Of a DNA stretch of 64,000 bases, positions 42,184 to 50,190 are shown piece by piece. The translations under genes were made by a program, and so were the position numbers. The DNA is from an uncultured Cytophagaceae bacterium (GTDB lineage Bacteria > Bacteroidota > Bacteroidia > Cytophagales > Spirosomataceae). Below the pieces are notes generated by a model. That model was given only the letters and a program-made list of their open reading frames with translations. It was not told where the DNA came from and searched no databases. The DNA lies in NCBI GenBank assembly GCA_903898715.1, contig CAIUGL010000142.1:1-64000 (forward strand). Reading direction: 5' to 3'. Position 1 is the stretch's first letter; each line of letters begins with the position of its first letter.

Positions 42184-45180
42184 TTATTTTTTCTTTAGTG
42201 TGTTTAAGTATTCCATGAGGTCAACTAACTCTTGCGTAGCCATACCATCTGCCAAGCCTTCTGGCATCATGGAATTAGGTAATTGCTTAACTGATTTTAA
42301 TGCCGACGTTTTAAAGCTTTGTGAAATACCTCCCGGTAGTCGCATGATAATGTCTGTCTCATTTCGAGAGACAATAATCCCTTGATACGTATCTCCCTTT
42401 TTAGTGATCAGTTCAAATGTTTCGTAGCCAAAACCAATTCCGGCATTCGGGTGAAGCACCGACATATACATGCCTTCACGGGATAATTTTGAGCCTATTT
42501 CAGATAATTTAGGGCCAAAATCGATGCCTTCATTATCAACCTGGTGACACATTGAACACTGATCAACAAACACCTTTTTCCCCGAGGCAATCACGCCTCT
42601 TTTGGTCAATAAATCATTTAATGGGGGGTGTTTTGTTTTTGTTTGTGCGAGTGATCCGGTTAAATATCCGTTTGCCTCCAAGCGTACACCTTTTCGCCAC
42701 GCCTTACTCACGGACTCAACCACCGAAGGAATCAAATCCTGTGGTATTTCTTTGTTTTTCAACGATTTCAAAACTAAGTCTTCTCCATTCGGATAGGAAT
42801 TACCTAATCCACGTGCCGCATCCCGACGGACTGAAAGCTCATAGCTAGGTTGCTTCACCACGCTAAAAAGTAGGTTAAGACTTTCCTTGTTTCCTTGCCA
42901 TCTTATTCCATCAATGATCGCTCGTTTTTGCGCATTGGTTCCTGTCGCAAATTGTTTTTGTATCAAATCGCCACCGTTTAAGGCATAGATGACTTTAGCG
43001 GTAGACCGGCTATTTTTCCCTGCCAAAAGGTCTTTGAGTAGGCTAGGAGCCATTTCAGTTAAATTGTATTTTTCAATCAATTCCAAATATTCATTTCCTT
43101 CTACCTTTGCCAACATGCCAATGACGGTCTTACGTGCAGCGGGATTTTGTTGGATGTATTCAGCTGAAATATGCCGTAAAGCAACCATCGCTAGTGCAGG
43201 TTCCTTTTGCATGGACTCATTGATCAGCTGCATCAATTGTATTGATTTTTCATTTCCCGGTACAAAATCAAAGGCTCGGAAATGGCGTAATTTTTCAGTT
43301 AAAGGTTTCGCTTCACGCACATAAGCGATTAAGTGGGGCACAGATTTCGTGGTGCGGGCACGCCAAACGACATCCCGATTTAATTGGTTAGCAGCAGCAT
43401 AGGCATTGAACCGTTGGTCCCAATTTCCATCTGCTCCAATACCTAAAGCCTCCAAATACCAGCGGTCACCGGCCTCATATTGCAAGGCCAAATTGGTCCA
43501 AAGTGCATCCGCTTCGGGTGCTGAAATGTGACGTAAGGCAATAGCTAATTCGCGTCTTACTTGTGGATTAGCGTCATTTTGTAGTTTTTGTGCATGTGCC
43601 AACCACCCTGAGAAGGGCATCCGTTTCATCGCACGAATACCTAACATGCGGAAGTCGGGATTTGAATCCTGAATAGCTTTTTCAAGATAGCTTGCACCTT
43701 TTGGGCCTTGAATCAACAACCAGAGCGCACGCGCTTTCAAGCGAGGATTTTGTTCAGTCGCGTATGCTTCTTCCAAACCAGCTAAACCTAATTGCTTTAA
43801 TTTTTGGTAGCCAAGATAACGTGTAGCTAAATTGGGACTGTTCAATGCCGCCAATGCTCCAGCTGGTGTCGTTAAATCTAGTTTGGGTACGCGATATGCG
43901 TGTCCTTTGGGTGCAATGCGGTAAATTCTTCCTTTCGTTTGGTCCCCTGCCTGATGTCCGCCTACGCCTGGATCATACCAATCTGCGACAAAAATGGACC
44001 CATCCGGAGCTACGGTTACGTCGGCTGGACGAAACCATTGATCTTTCGAACCATCAATCAGGTTAACTATACTAGCTTCAAATCCAGCCCCTTTCGGTTT
44101 GACAGGATAGGCGCGAACGACATTGGGTCCTGCGTCCGCATGAAGCATTTGGCCTTGAAATACTGGGGGCATTAAATTGCCTTCATAGATGAGCATTCCA
44201 GTAGGTGATCCTGATCCAGTTTGTAATAAATTAGGCATAGCCCCCGGGTCATTTAAATGCCAGTGGCGTAAAGGAATTTCAGATTCGATATTGGTCCGGT
44301 TTGCCGACCACCCTGCTCCGGTCAGTTCATCCGTATAGCCATAGTTTCCATGCTCGAATACGGCATTTATACGTACTCCTTTGTTGCCGTCATCATCATT
44401 GTCGGATTGCCAAAGCGCTCCATAGGAGTCAACAGCCACTTCAAAGTTATTTCTAAAATTGTGTCCTAGGCATTCGACTTGCGATCCGTCCAGGTTACAA
44501 CGAAACACCATACCTTGCTTGTACTTCGCGGGTCCGATGGCATCTCCATCTTGATCAAGGACGGGTTTGCCTTTGGCATCTAGTAATTGCTTTCCCTCAT
44601 TACCAAAGTTGAAATACAATTTACCATCAGGTCCAAAGGTGAAGGCATGTGCCCCATGATCGTGCTGTTCGCCACCAATGCCTTGAAATAGTATTTCTTT
44701 GCGGTCGGCAACTCCATCACGATTATCATCAAACATTTTCCACATGTATGGACTCTGTGACACAATCACCATGGAATCAAGCACTGCGATGCCCAGAGGA
44801 GCATTTAGCTCGGGTGATTGATAAAATATTTTCTGAGAATCTGCTACACCATCGCCATTGGTGTCTTCTAAAATTAAGATACGATCACCTTTGGGGTTTG
44901 TGGGATTGCCGCTAATGGCTGGTCGGTAATTATAGGCTTCTGTAATCCAAACCCTTCCCTTGGAATCGATGTCCATATTGGTGGGGTTCTTCAGCATCGG
45001 CTCGGTGGCAAATGTCGTGATTTGAACGTCGGGATGTACGACTAAGCCAGCGTGAAATTGGTTCAGTGAGTCTAGGTGGCTTTTCGCTGCAGTTGGCGTT
45101 TTATTTACTTGGAATGCACTAATGCCCAGCATGCCTATGCAGGAAACCGCGATCAGCTGTCGCGTTAATTTTAGTTTCAT
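42184..45180 (-). CDS. PVC-type heme-binding CxxCH protein (propeller, HEAT repeats, cytochrome c)
   Basis: A 998-aa exported protein with a signal peptide (LTRQLIAVSCIGMLGISAFQ). The first 400 residues form a sorbosone/glucose-dehydrogenase-like propeller (GIAVLDSMVIVSQSPYMWKM, YGALWQSDNDDDG), a middle region of about 300 residues has HEAT-like repeats (RYLGYQKLKQLG, RELAIALRHI), and the C-terminal cytochrome c domain has C875-x-x-C878-H879 (DQCSMCHQVDNEG). It is likely a periplasmic sugar or lactone oxidoreductase passing electrons to heme. The downstream Tat-exported isomerase supports a periplasmic sugar-oxidation role. Confidence 0.85.
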   Translation of the reverse strand: MKLKLTRQLIAVSCIGMLGISAFQVNKTPTAAKSHLDSLNQFHAGLVVHPDVQITTFATEPMLKNPTNMDIDSKGRVWITEAYNYRPAISGNPTNPKGDRILILEDTNGDGVADSQKIFYQSPELNAPLGIAVLDSMVIVSQSPYMWKMFDDNRDGVADRKEILFQGIGGEQHDHGAHAFTFGPDGKLYFNFGNEGKQLLDAKGKPVLDQDGDAIGPAKYKQGMVFRCNLDGSQVECLGHNFRNNFEVAVDSYGALWQSDNDDDGNKGVRINAVFEHGNYGYTDELTGAGWSANRTNIESEIPLRHWHLNDPGAMPNLLQTGSGSPTGMLIYEGNLMPPVFQGQMLHADAGPNVVRAYPVKPKGAGFEASIVNLIDGSKDQWFRPADVTVAPDGSIFVADWYDPGVGGHQAGDQTKGRIYRIAPKGHAYRVPKLDLTTPAGALAALNSPNLATRYLGYQKLKQLGLAGLEEAYATEQNPRLKARALWLLIQGPKGASYLEKAIQDSNPDFRMLGIRAMKRMPFSGWLAHAQKLQNDANPQVRRELAIALRHISAPEADALWTNLALQYEAGDRWYLEALGIGADGNWDQRFNAYAAANQLNRDVVWRARTTKSVPHLIAYVREAKPLTEKLRHFRAFDFVPGNEKSIQLMQLINESMQKEPALAMVALRHISAEYIQQNPAARKTVIGMLAKVEGNEYLELIEKYNLTEMAPSLLKDLLAGKNSRSTAKVIYALNGGDLIQKQFATGTNAQKRAIIDGIRWQGNKESLNLLFSVVKQPSYELSVRRDAARGLGNSYPNGEDLVLKSLKNKEIPQDLIPSVVESVSKAWRKGVRLEANGYLTGSLAQTKTKHPPLNDLLTKRGVIASGKKVFVDQCSMCHQVDNEGIDFGPKLSEIGSKLSREGMYMSVLHPNAGIGFGYETFELITKKGDTYQGIIVSRNETDIIMRLPGGISQSFKTSALKSVKQLPNSMMPEGLADGMATQELVDLMEYLNTLKKK

Positions 45181-45259
45181 AGAGAAAAGGTTTTAGCTAA
45201 GAGCTATGCACTAAAATTGCTTTTTTTTGTGCAAAATTCCAAATAGGAGATGGGCCAAC

Positions 45260-46288
45260 TTATTTTCTAAGTAGCCGGTTTATTTTGCTTCGGAATTCGA
45301 GGTATGACAAGGTTGCGTCTGTTGTAAACAGGTTGTCTCTAACCAGCCATTTGAATTTTCTAAAACTTAGTTCATTGAACATAAAAAAGGCTACAAAAAG
45401 ATGATAGACTTTTGTCCAAGGAGCTGATTTATTTTCAGAACAATTGATCAATAAAAGATGGTACGCTCCCAAAATTTTACGAATCAGTTCATTGTATTTA
45501 AACTGGGTGTATTCATTGATTTTTGAATACATAAAGATTCGATTGTCAATGAATGCTTTCGATTGCGTATTGTCGGTGAAGCTTTGTCCTCCTAAATTTT
45601 TGCGGTAAACCGACATACATTTGTCGATGTAGCCGATGGGGCCTTGTTCGGCTAAAATAAAGTATAATGGAATGTCTCCACTTTTACAGTCTACAAACCA
45701 ATCAGGTAATGTTGAAACATATTTTCTCCGCATCATGACGCTCGCTGTTGCCATGAACCATGTTTCTTTTTCGACTAAAAAGTCTGTGGTATTCGTCCAA
45801 AGTGCTTGATTCGAATCATTTACATATTCACTTGCCCGACCACTTCCATCATCATACAAAATTTCAGCATTATGAAAACAAGCTGAAGCTATTGGATTAG
45901 TATCGAGAAATTCAATTTGTGTTTGAAGCTTGTTGTTGTCGTTCCAATAGTCGTCACCCTCTATTAAAATGATATACTCCCCTTTACATTGAAGAAAACA
46001 ATGTAGTGAGTTTGCCTTTGCACCTACGTTTTTTGAACGTATAAATGCTTTAATCTTGTCAGGGTATTTTAATGCATATTCTGCAATGATTTCACCAGTC
46101 GTATCTGGGGAACAATCTTCTCCAATCAATATTTCATACTCACAACTAACTACTTGGCTTAGAATATTGTCTAGAGTATTTCGAATATAATCCGCGTGCT
46201 TATACGTAATTAAACAAATACTTAATTTGGGTTTATCTGGGGTATTTGGTTTGCCAAAAAGGTCTTTGTCTAGGTAGCTGTAATCCAT
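45260..46288 (-). CDS. Family 2 glycosyltransferase
   Basis: A 342-aa GT-A fold enzyme. The start at ATG 46288 is preferred over an upstream TTG at 46336, because the extra 16 residues come from a 28-bp palindrome. Motifs: LSICLITYKHADYIRNTL (nucleotide-sugar fold), IGEDCSPDTT, and the DxD-type GDDYWN at IIIEGDDYW. It transfers a sugar to an unknown acceptor, likely a cell-surface glycan. It is downstream of, but separated from, the NIPSNAP gene, and no other polysaccharide gene is nearby. Confidence 0.82.
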   Translation of the reverse strand: MDYSYLDKDLFGKPNTPDKPKLSICLITYKHADYIRNTLDNILSQVVSCEYEILIGEDCSPDTTGEIIAEYALKYPDKIKAFIRSKNVGAKANSLHCFLQCKGEYIILIEGDDYWNDNNKLQTQIEFLDTNPIASACFHNAEILYDDGSGRASEYVNDSNQALWTNTTDFLVEKETWFMATASVMMRRKYVSTLPDWFVDCKSGDIPLYFILAEQGPIGYIDKCMSVYRKNLGGQSFTDNTQSKAFIDNRIFMYSKINEYTQFKYNELIRKILGAYHLLLINCSENKSAPWTKVYHLFVAFFMFNELSFRKFKWLVRDNLFTTDATLSYLEFRSKINRLLRK

Positions 46289-46310
46289 TCTTACGATATA
46301 ATCTTTAATT

Positions 46311-46338
46311 CTTTGCGCAGAATTAATTCTGCGCAAAG
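46311..46338. repeat. Perfect 28-bp palindrome
   Basis: A perfect inverted repeat without spacer; the half-site is CTTTGCGCAGAATT. It lies between the NIPSNAP stop (46347) and the glycosyltransferase ATG (46288). As RNA it forms a stem without T-run, so it is not a classical terminator. It could be a protein-binding site or a transcript-stabilising hairpin. Confidence 0.8.
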
Positions 46339-46346
46339 ATAGGATT

Positions 46347-47090
46347 TTATCGTATAGTTGAGAAATTCGTCGGGCTCATGTAGATAGATTCTACCTTCTC
46401 GACAATTTTCCCTTCTTTTTCAGAAGCATCGCGCACTTGAATCCAATTCGGGTCTAAACGAAAGGCATCGAAGCTAGCTTTTCCGGCAGCCTCACTCTTG
46501 TGGGCTAAGAAATACAACAATTTGCTTGGAGATCCGTCCTTTGGAATTGTGGTAAAGTAAGCAATGTTCTCCATGCCGTGTTTTTTGAAAAGCTTCAGTG
46601 TGTGATTACGGAAGCGTGCCAATAAATTGGGTAATTTATCCGGCATAGCGGTATAGGTACGCATTTCAAATGTCCGATCTGCGGCACCTTTCGAAGGCTT
46701 GATTTTTGGGCTAAAATCAGTCGCTTGCATGAAAATACTTGTCACTTTGGCCACAATCTTTCCGCTTTCTTCTGATTTCTTAGCGACTTCTTTCCATTCC
46801 GGATCACGTCCAAACTGCTTCCAAGAAGAGTCACGTGCTACTTGACTTGGGTAAGAAAGGATGTAGTATAATGCGTTTTCAGTATTGTTATTTGGGATCC
46901 AATACCCCACATTGGTCATGCCGTGTTTTTCGAAAATTTTGGTGGTGTGGTTGGTAAACCGACTAATCAACGCGTCCAAACGGCCAGGATGGCAATAATA
47001 AATACGCATTTCGTAGTAACGGGAATCTGGTTTTTTAGCTAACGTGCCAAAGGAAACAGCGAGCATCAGTAATAGAGTTAGTTTTTTCAT
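46347..47090 (-). CDS. Exported NIPSNAP-family protein, two tandem domains
   Basis: A 247-aa protein with a signal peptide (KKLTLLLMLAVSFGTLA). The mature part is two copies of the dimeric alpha/beta-barrel NIPSNAP domain: the first starts RYYEMRIYYCHPGRLDAL, the second RTFEMRTYTAMPDKLPNL, each followed by a KHGM-x-N-x-xY block. NIPSNAP domains are usually single or cytoplasmic in described proteins, and their role in bacteria is unclear. It lies in the same minus-strand region as the PVC-type protein but is not tightly linked. Confidence 0.82.
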   Translation of the reverse strand: MKKLTLLLMLAVSFGTLAKKPDSRYYEMRIYYCHPGRLDALISRFTNHTTKIFEKHGMTNVGYWIPNNNTENALYYILSYPSQVARDSSWKQFGRDPEWKEVAKKSEESGKIVAKVTSIFMQATDFSPKIKPSKGAADRTFEMRTYTAMPDKLPNLLARFRNHTLKLFKKHGMENIAYFTTIPKDGSPSKLLYFLAHKSEAAGKASFDAFRLDPNWIQVRDASEKEGKIVEKVESIYMSPTNFSTIR

Positions 47091-47159
47091 AGGTTGTTAA
47101 AAGCTTGAATTCCCAAGTTAGGATTTGATTAGTAAATTATTGTCCTGAAGATCACAATT

Positions 47160-47846
47160 TTAGTTTAACCGACGCGCTAAAATATGTTGGACTCCCGCAA
47201 AAAGCACCTCCGGTTTCAATGTGCGCCATTGGGGTACGTTTAAATTTCCTCCAAAATTTATGTAATAATCTACGTGGTATTTTTTCCATTCCTCCTCCAC
47301 AAAGGGTGCAAATTGTAAGGCCGCAATCCAACCATCCTCTACCTGCTCAAACCATTCTGCATAATAGTCATCCTCAAAACTGCCATGAAAGTTGAATACA
47401 TTTTCGCCCAATAAGATAAAATACTTGATGCCGGCGGCGAGCAAATGATCAATCACTTGGCGTTTGAACAGCATAATGTCATTGTGTAGAGTGTCATTCC
47501 ATTCACCAAACATCTCAATGATGCTGAATTGCATTTGGTAATCGCTATACAGAATCTTGCAATACAGTGTCTCAGAATCTATTTCATCCCATAAAGGATG
47601 AATGTAGTACCCATAGATGTCATGCTCATATTCCGTTTGTGAATAGCAACGCCCATAAAATGGCGATTTTTTATCATGTGCCGCATTGTATATGGATTCC
47701 CATTGAAAGGAAGGCTCGATCTCTTGCATAAGCCTCAAAATAAGTTTAAAAGGCGCACATCCGCAAGATTTTTCGCAAGGAACAAGCATGCAACCATTCA
47801 GGAGGTTCATGCATCTAGCTTGCCGATTTAAAAAATAATTCAACAT
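47160..47846 (-). CDS. Hypothetical protein with an N-terminal cysteine cluster
   Basis: A 228-aa protein. I start it at the ATG at 47846 rather than at an upstream in-frame TTG (47924), which would run through the promoter of the small plus-strand gene. Near the N-terminus a cysteine-rich stretch CMNLLNGCMLVPCEKSCGC could bind a metal. The rest is rich in aromatic and acidic residues, with no signal peptide or membrane span. I do not recognise a family. An internal ATG at 47810 is an alternative start that would remove the first 12 residues. Confidence 0.6.
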   Translation of the reverse strand: MLNYFLNRQARCMNLLNGCMLVPCEKSCGCAPFKLILRLMQEIEPSFQWESIYNAAHDKKSPFYGRCYSQTEYEHDIYGYYIHPLWDEIDSETLYCKILYSDYQMQFSIIEMFGEWNDTLHNDIMLFKRQVIDHLLAAGIKYFILLGENVFNFHGSFEDDYYAEWFEQVEDGWIAALQFAPFVEEEWKKYHVDYYINFGGNLNVPQWRTLKPEVLFAGVQHILARRLN

Positions 47847-47861
47847 ACACAGTACCTTGTA

Positions 47862-47892
47862 TTGCAAAGTACTATAATTTTTTATAGTTTTG
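47862..47892 (+). promoter_or_regulatory. Promoter of the 47-aa secreted peptide gene
   Basis: ATTG at 47861-47864 and TAGTTTTG at 47885-47892 are 20 bases apart, matching the -33/-7 spacing of the Bacteroidota consensus, with one base off in the first box. The region is also an imperfect inverted repeat (TGCAAA..ACTATA / TATAGTTTTGCA). Confidence 0.55.
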
Positions 47893-47913
47893 CATTCGTA
47901 ATTATCAACAGCT

Positions 47914-48057
47914 ATGAAAGTCAAAGCATTACTTCTTGTCGTTACCTTTTTCTTACTCAGTCAATCTGTCCTGGCCTTAGGATTGCCCACTCGCTTATAT
48001 CCAGCCAAAGTCATTAAAAAGACAATTCAGGTAATCGTTAAAAAAGTAGGGCACTAA
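47914..48057 (+). CDS. Small secreted peptide (47 aa)
   Basis: An ATG at 47914 opens a 47-codon frame with a textbook signal peptide (KVKALLLVVTFFLLSQSVLA) and a short basic mature part (RLYPAKVIKKTIQVIVKKVG) that would be about 26 residues. Its promoter-like -33/-7 elements are at the expected distance upstream. The frame is too short to be certain, but the clean signal, the promoter and the absence of overlapping genes support it. Function unknown; a cationic, amphipathic secreted peptide is possible. Confidence 0.55.
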   Translation: MKVKALLLVVTFFLLSQSVLALGLPTRLYPAKVIKKTIQVIVKKVGH

Positions 48058-48101
48058 ATCCTAAATTTTCCGTTAATTTTGAGCGTCTAAACCAAACGTT
48101 C

Positions 48102-48941
48102 ATGTTGTTTGCATCTATTTATTGGAGTCCCGATCCTACCATAATCGATTTATTTGGTTTCCAAGTTCGCTGGTATGGATTGTTTTTTGCTACTGCCTTT
48201 TTAGCCGGATTCCAAATTGTCAGCTACATGTTTAAACAGGAGGGTAGATCGACCGAACAGGCAGATCAATTACTCATGTATACCATGATTGCCACGATCG
48301 TAGGTGCGCGCGCAGGACATTATTTTTTCTATGAATTTCCCTTGTTGCAAGCTGACCCCGTTCGCTTTTTTGTGCAAATGATTACTCCGCCATTTTCAGG
48401 TTTGGCCTCGCACGGCGCAGGAATTGGTTTATTTACCGCCTTTTATATATATGCCCGAAAACATCAAGGGATGTCTTATTTATACATCACAGATCGAATG
48501 GTACCAGCCGTCGCTTTTGCTGGCTTCTGTATTCGGATGGGAAATCTGATGAATTCGGAGATTATCGGTAAACCCACCGAAATGCCTTGGGGATTTAAAT
48601 TTTTAAAAGATACCGAGTTTAATCCGTACGGAGACCCCAGTCTGGTGTTAGCTCGCCATCCATCGCAGCTTTATGAGGCGCTTTCCTGCCTCGTTATTTT
48701 CTTCGTTTTGATGTGGTTTTGGTCGAAAAAGAAGCAAGCGACGCAAGACGGACTGATGACCGGCTATTTCATGATTGTACTCTTTACGCTCCGTTTTTTT
48801 TACGAGTTCCTGAAAGAAAATCAAAGCACTTTTGAAAATAATTTGACGCTAAATATGGGCCAAATTCTTTCCGTTCCCGCCGTGCTTTTTGGCGTCCTCG
48901 TGTTAACTTATTCGTATAAAAAGGCTAATCAACAAACGTGA
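48102..48941 (+). CDS. lgt: Prolipoprotein diacylglyceryl transferase
   Basis: Transfers diacylglycerol from phosphatidylglycerol to the lipobox cysteine of prolipoproteins, in the inner membrane. The 279-aa product has about seven spans and the family blocks VGARAGHYFFYE, SHGAGIGLF and RMGNLMNSEIIGKPT (Lgt signature). It serves the several lipoproteins seen in this window, such as the cyclophilin and the DUF1573 protein. The downstream serine hydrolase is convergent and ends 1 base away. Confidence 0.95.
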   Translation: MLFASIYWSPDPTIIDLFGFQVRWYGLFFATAFLAGFQIVSYMFKQEGRSTEQADQLLMYTMIATIVGARAGHYFFYEFPLLQADPVRFFVQMITPPFSGLASHGAGIGLFTAFYIYARKHQGMSYLYITDRMVPAVAFAGFCIRMGNLMNSEIIGKPTEMPWGFKFLKDTEFNPYGDPSLVLARHPSQLYEALSCLVIFFVLMWFWSKKKQATQDGLMTGYFMIVLFTLRFFYEFLKENQSTFENNLTLNMGQILSVPAVLFGVLVLTYSYKKANQQT

Positions 48942-48942
48942 T

Positions 48943-50190
48943 TTAATCGGAATACGTAAATTTTAGATAATCTAGGTTCGGCAGATTTGCTTTAGGCCGA
49001 TTTAACTCATGTTGGTAAATCACCTCTCCCAGGTGTTTAAAGAACGGAAATCCGACAGAATCATATTCGTATTTATCATCATTCAATATTTCATCTTCAT
49101 TGCAATAGATGGTGGCCGTGACCATAAATTCTACCTTATGCTTGAAATCTACGAAATAGGCATTGTCCAATAAGAATCCATAGGCATCACCCACTTTATT
49201 GAAAATGCGCACATCCGGATTAAGCTGTGCATGTTTATCCCCACCATATAAAATAAACTTGCAATAGGCCGGTCCGATGGTACTGTCGGCTGAATATGAT
49301 GGCTTTTTGGATTCTGTGGGGTATTCCGACATATATCGATACAGGAAGCGATAATCTTCGTCATTTAATTCGAATCGATCTTTTGCAGCGAAGGACCCAG
49401 GGAACATTAATCGTTTCAAGAAATCATGTTGGGCCTGTAAGGGGAACGCATTTTTAAACCCAAACGTAACCGGATGCATCATTACCCGACCAGAATCATT
49501 CATCACACCTTTTCCTATACTGGTTTGCATTGGATTAGGCGCTTGAATTTGCTGCTTGTTAAACTGTTCTTTTTGTCGCCAAATAACCTTTCCTTGATCA
49601 TTCACAAATTGCACCGGATTCGTGTATTGATTTTCTAGTAAGGGAATAGATGTCTGTAAACGATGTGTGAATCGAACGCCTTCAAAACCTTTGGAGGCCA
49701 TCGTTTTATTGAAATTCTTTTGCCCCAAAAATTCATACAAGCGATTGTATGCTTCGTTATCGGAAACCAATAAAATCTTTTTAATGTATTGTTCGATGCT
49801 CGGCAACCCATTTGCCGCACTTGTGTCGCGTAAAACTTCTAGCTGCGTTGGTCGGTTTTTCAGCGTTTGAAACGTCGTCGCTTTGTCGATTTTTAGTTTG
49901 TTTATTTTCTCTAATGCCAGCACACTTGCAGCTAATTTCACGGTACTCGCTGGATAGAAATACTCATTCGCATCTACCCGATACGCATGCGTCGTAAATG
50001 TTGCCTGATTGGACGCATCTCGGTCAATTTGTGTGTATAAAATCTGTAACCGGTATTTAGAAGGATTATCTGTCAACTTTTTGAAATAGGTTGGATTTGC
50101 CTTCAACAACTGTTCAATAACCCGGTCTTGCGCCTGAATGCATGTACTAGAAAGTAGAGTCATTAGCAGGAGTCCTTTAAGCGTTTTCAT
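48943..50190 (-). CDS. Periplasmic serine hydrolase (beta-lactamase-related)
   Basis: A 415-aa protein with a signal peptide (KTLKGLLLMTLLSSTCIQA). The catalytic S82-x-x-K85 lies in FYPASTVKLAASVL, S143-D-N is in LLVSDNEAYN, and an NKVGDAYGF sequence takes the place of the KTG triad. This is the class A beta-lactamase/PBP fold. It overlaps the PLP-enzyme gene by 14 bases, in an operon with a dipeptide epimerase, so a peptidoglycan peptide-processing role is more likely than drug resistance. Confidence 0.8.
   Translation of the reverse strand: MKTLKGLLLMTLLSSTCIQAQDRVIEQLLKANPTYFKKLTDNPSKYRLQILYTQIDRDASNQATFTTHAYRVDANEYFYPASTVKLAASVLALEKINKLKIDKATTFQTLKNRPTQLEVLRDTSAANGLPSIEQYIKKILLVSDNEAYNRLYEFLGQKNFNKTMASKGFEGVRFTHRLQTSIPLLENQYTNPVQFVNDQGKVIWRQKEQFNKQQIQAPNPMQTSIGKGVMNDSGRVMMHPVTFGFKNAFPLQAQHDFLKRLMFPGSFAAKDRFELNDEDYRFLYRYMSEYPTESKKPSYSADSTIGPAYCKFILYGGDKHAQLNPDVRIFNKVGDAYGFLLDNAYFVDFKHKVEFMVTATIYCNEDEILNDDKYEYDSVGFPFFKHLGEVIYQHELNRPKANLPNLDYLKFTYSD

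Noticed and set aside
46289-46336. N-terminal extension of the glycosyltransferase from a TTG
   Set aside because: It would translate a perfect palindrome; the ATG at 46288 begins right where similarity to GT2 proteins becomes plausible.
47847-47924. N-terminal extension of the cysteine-cluster protein
   Set aside because: It starts with TTG and runs across the promoter and start of the plus-strand peptide gene.
48943-50190. Serine hydrolase as a beta-lactam resistance gene
   Set aside because: It has the SxxK and SDN motifs, but its KTG is changed to KVG and it sits in an operon with a murein dipeptide epimerase; resistance is not supported.
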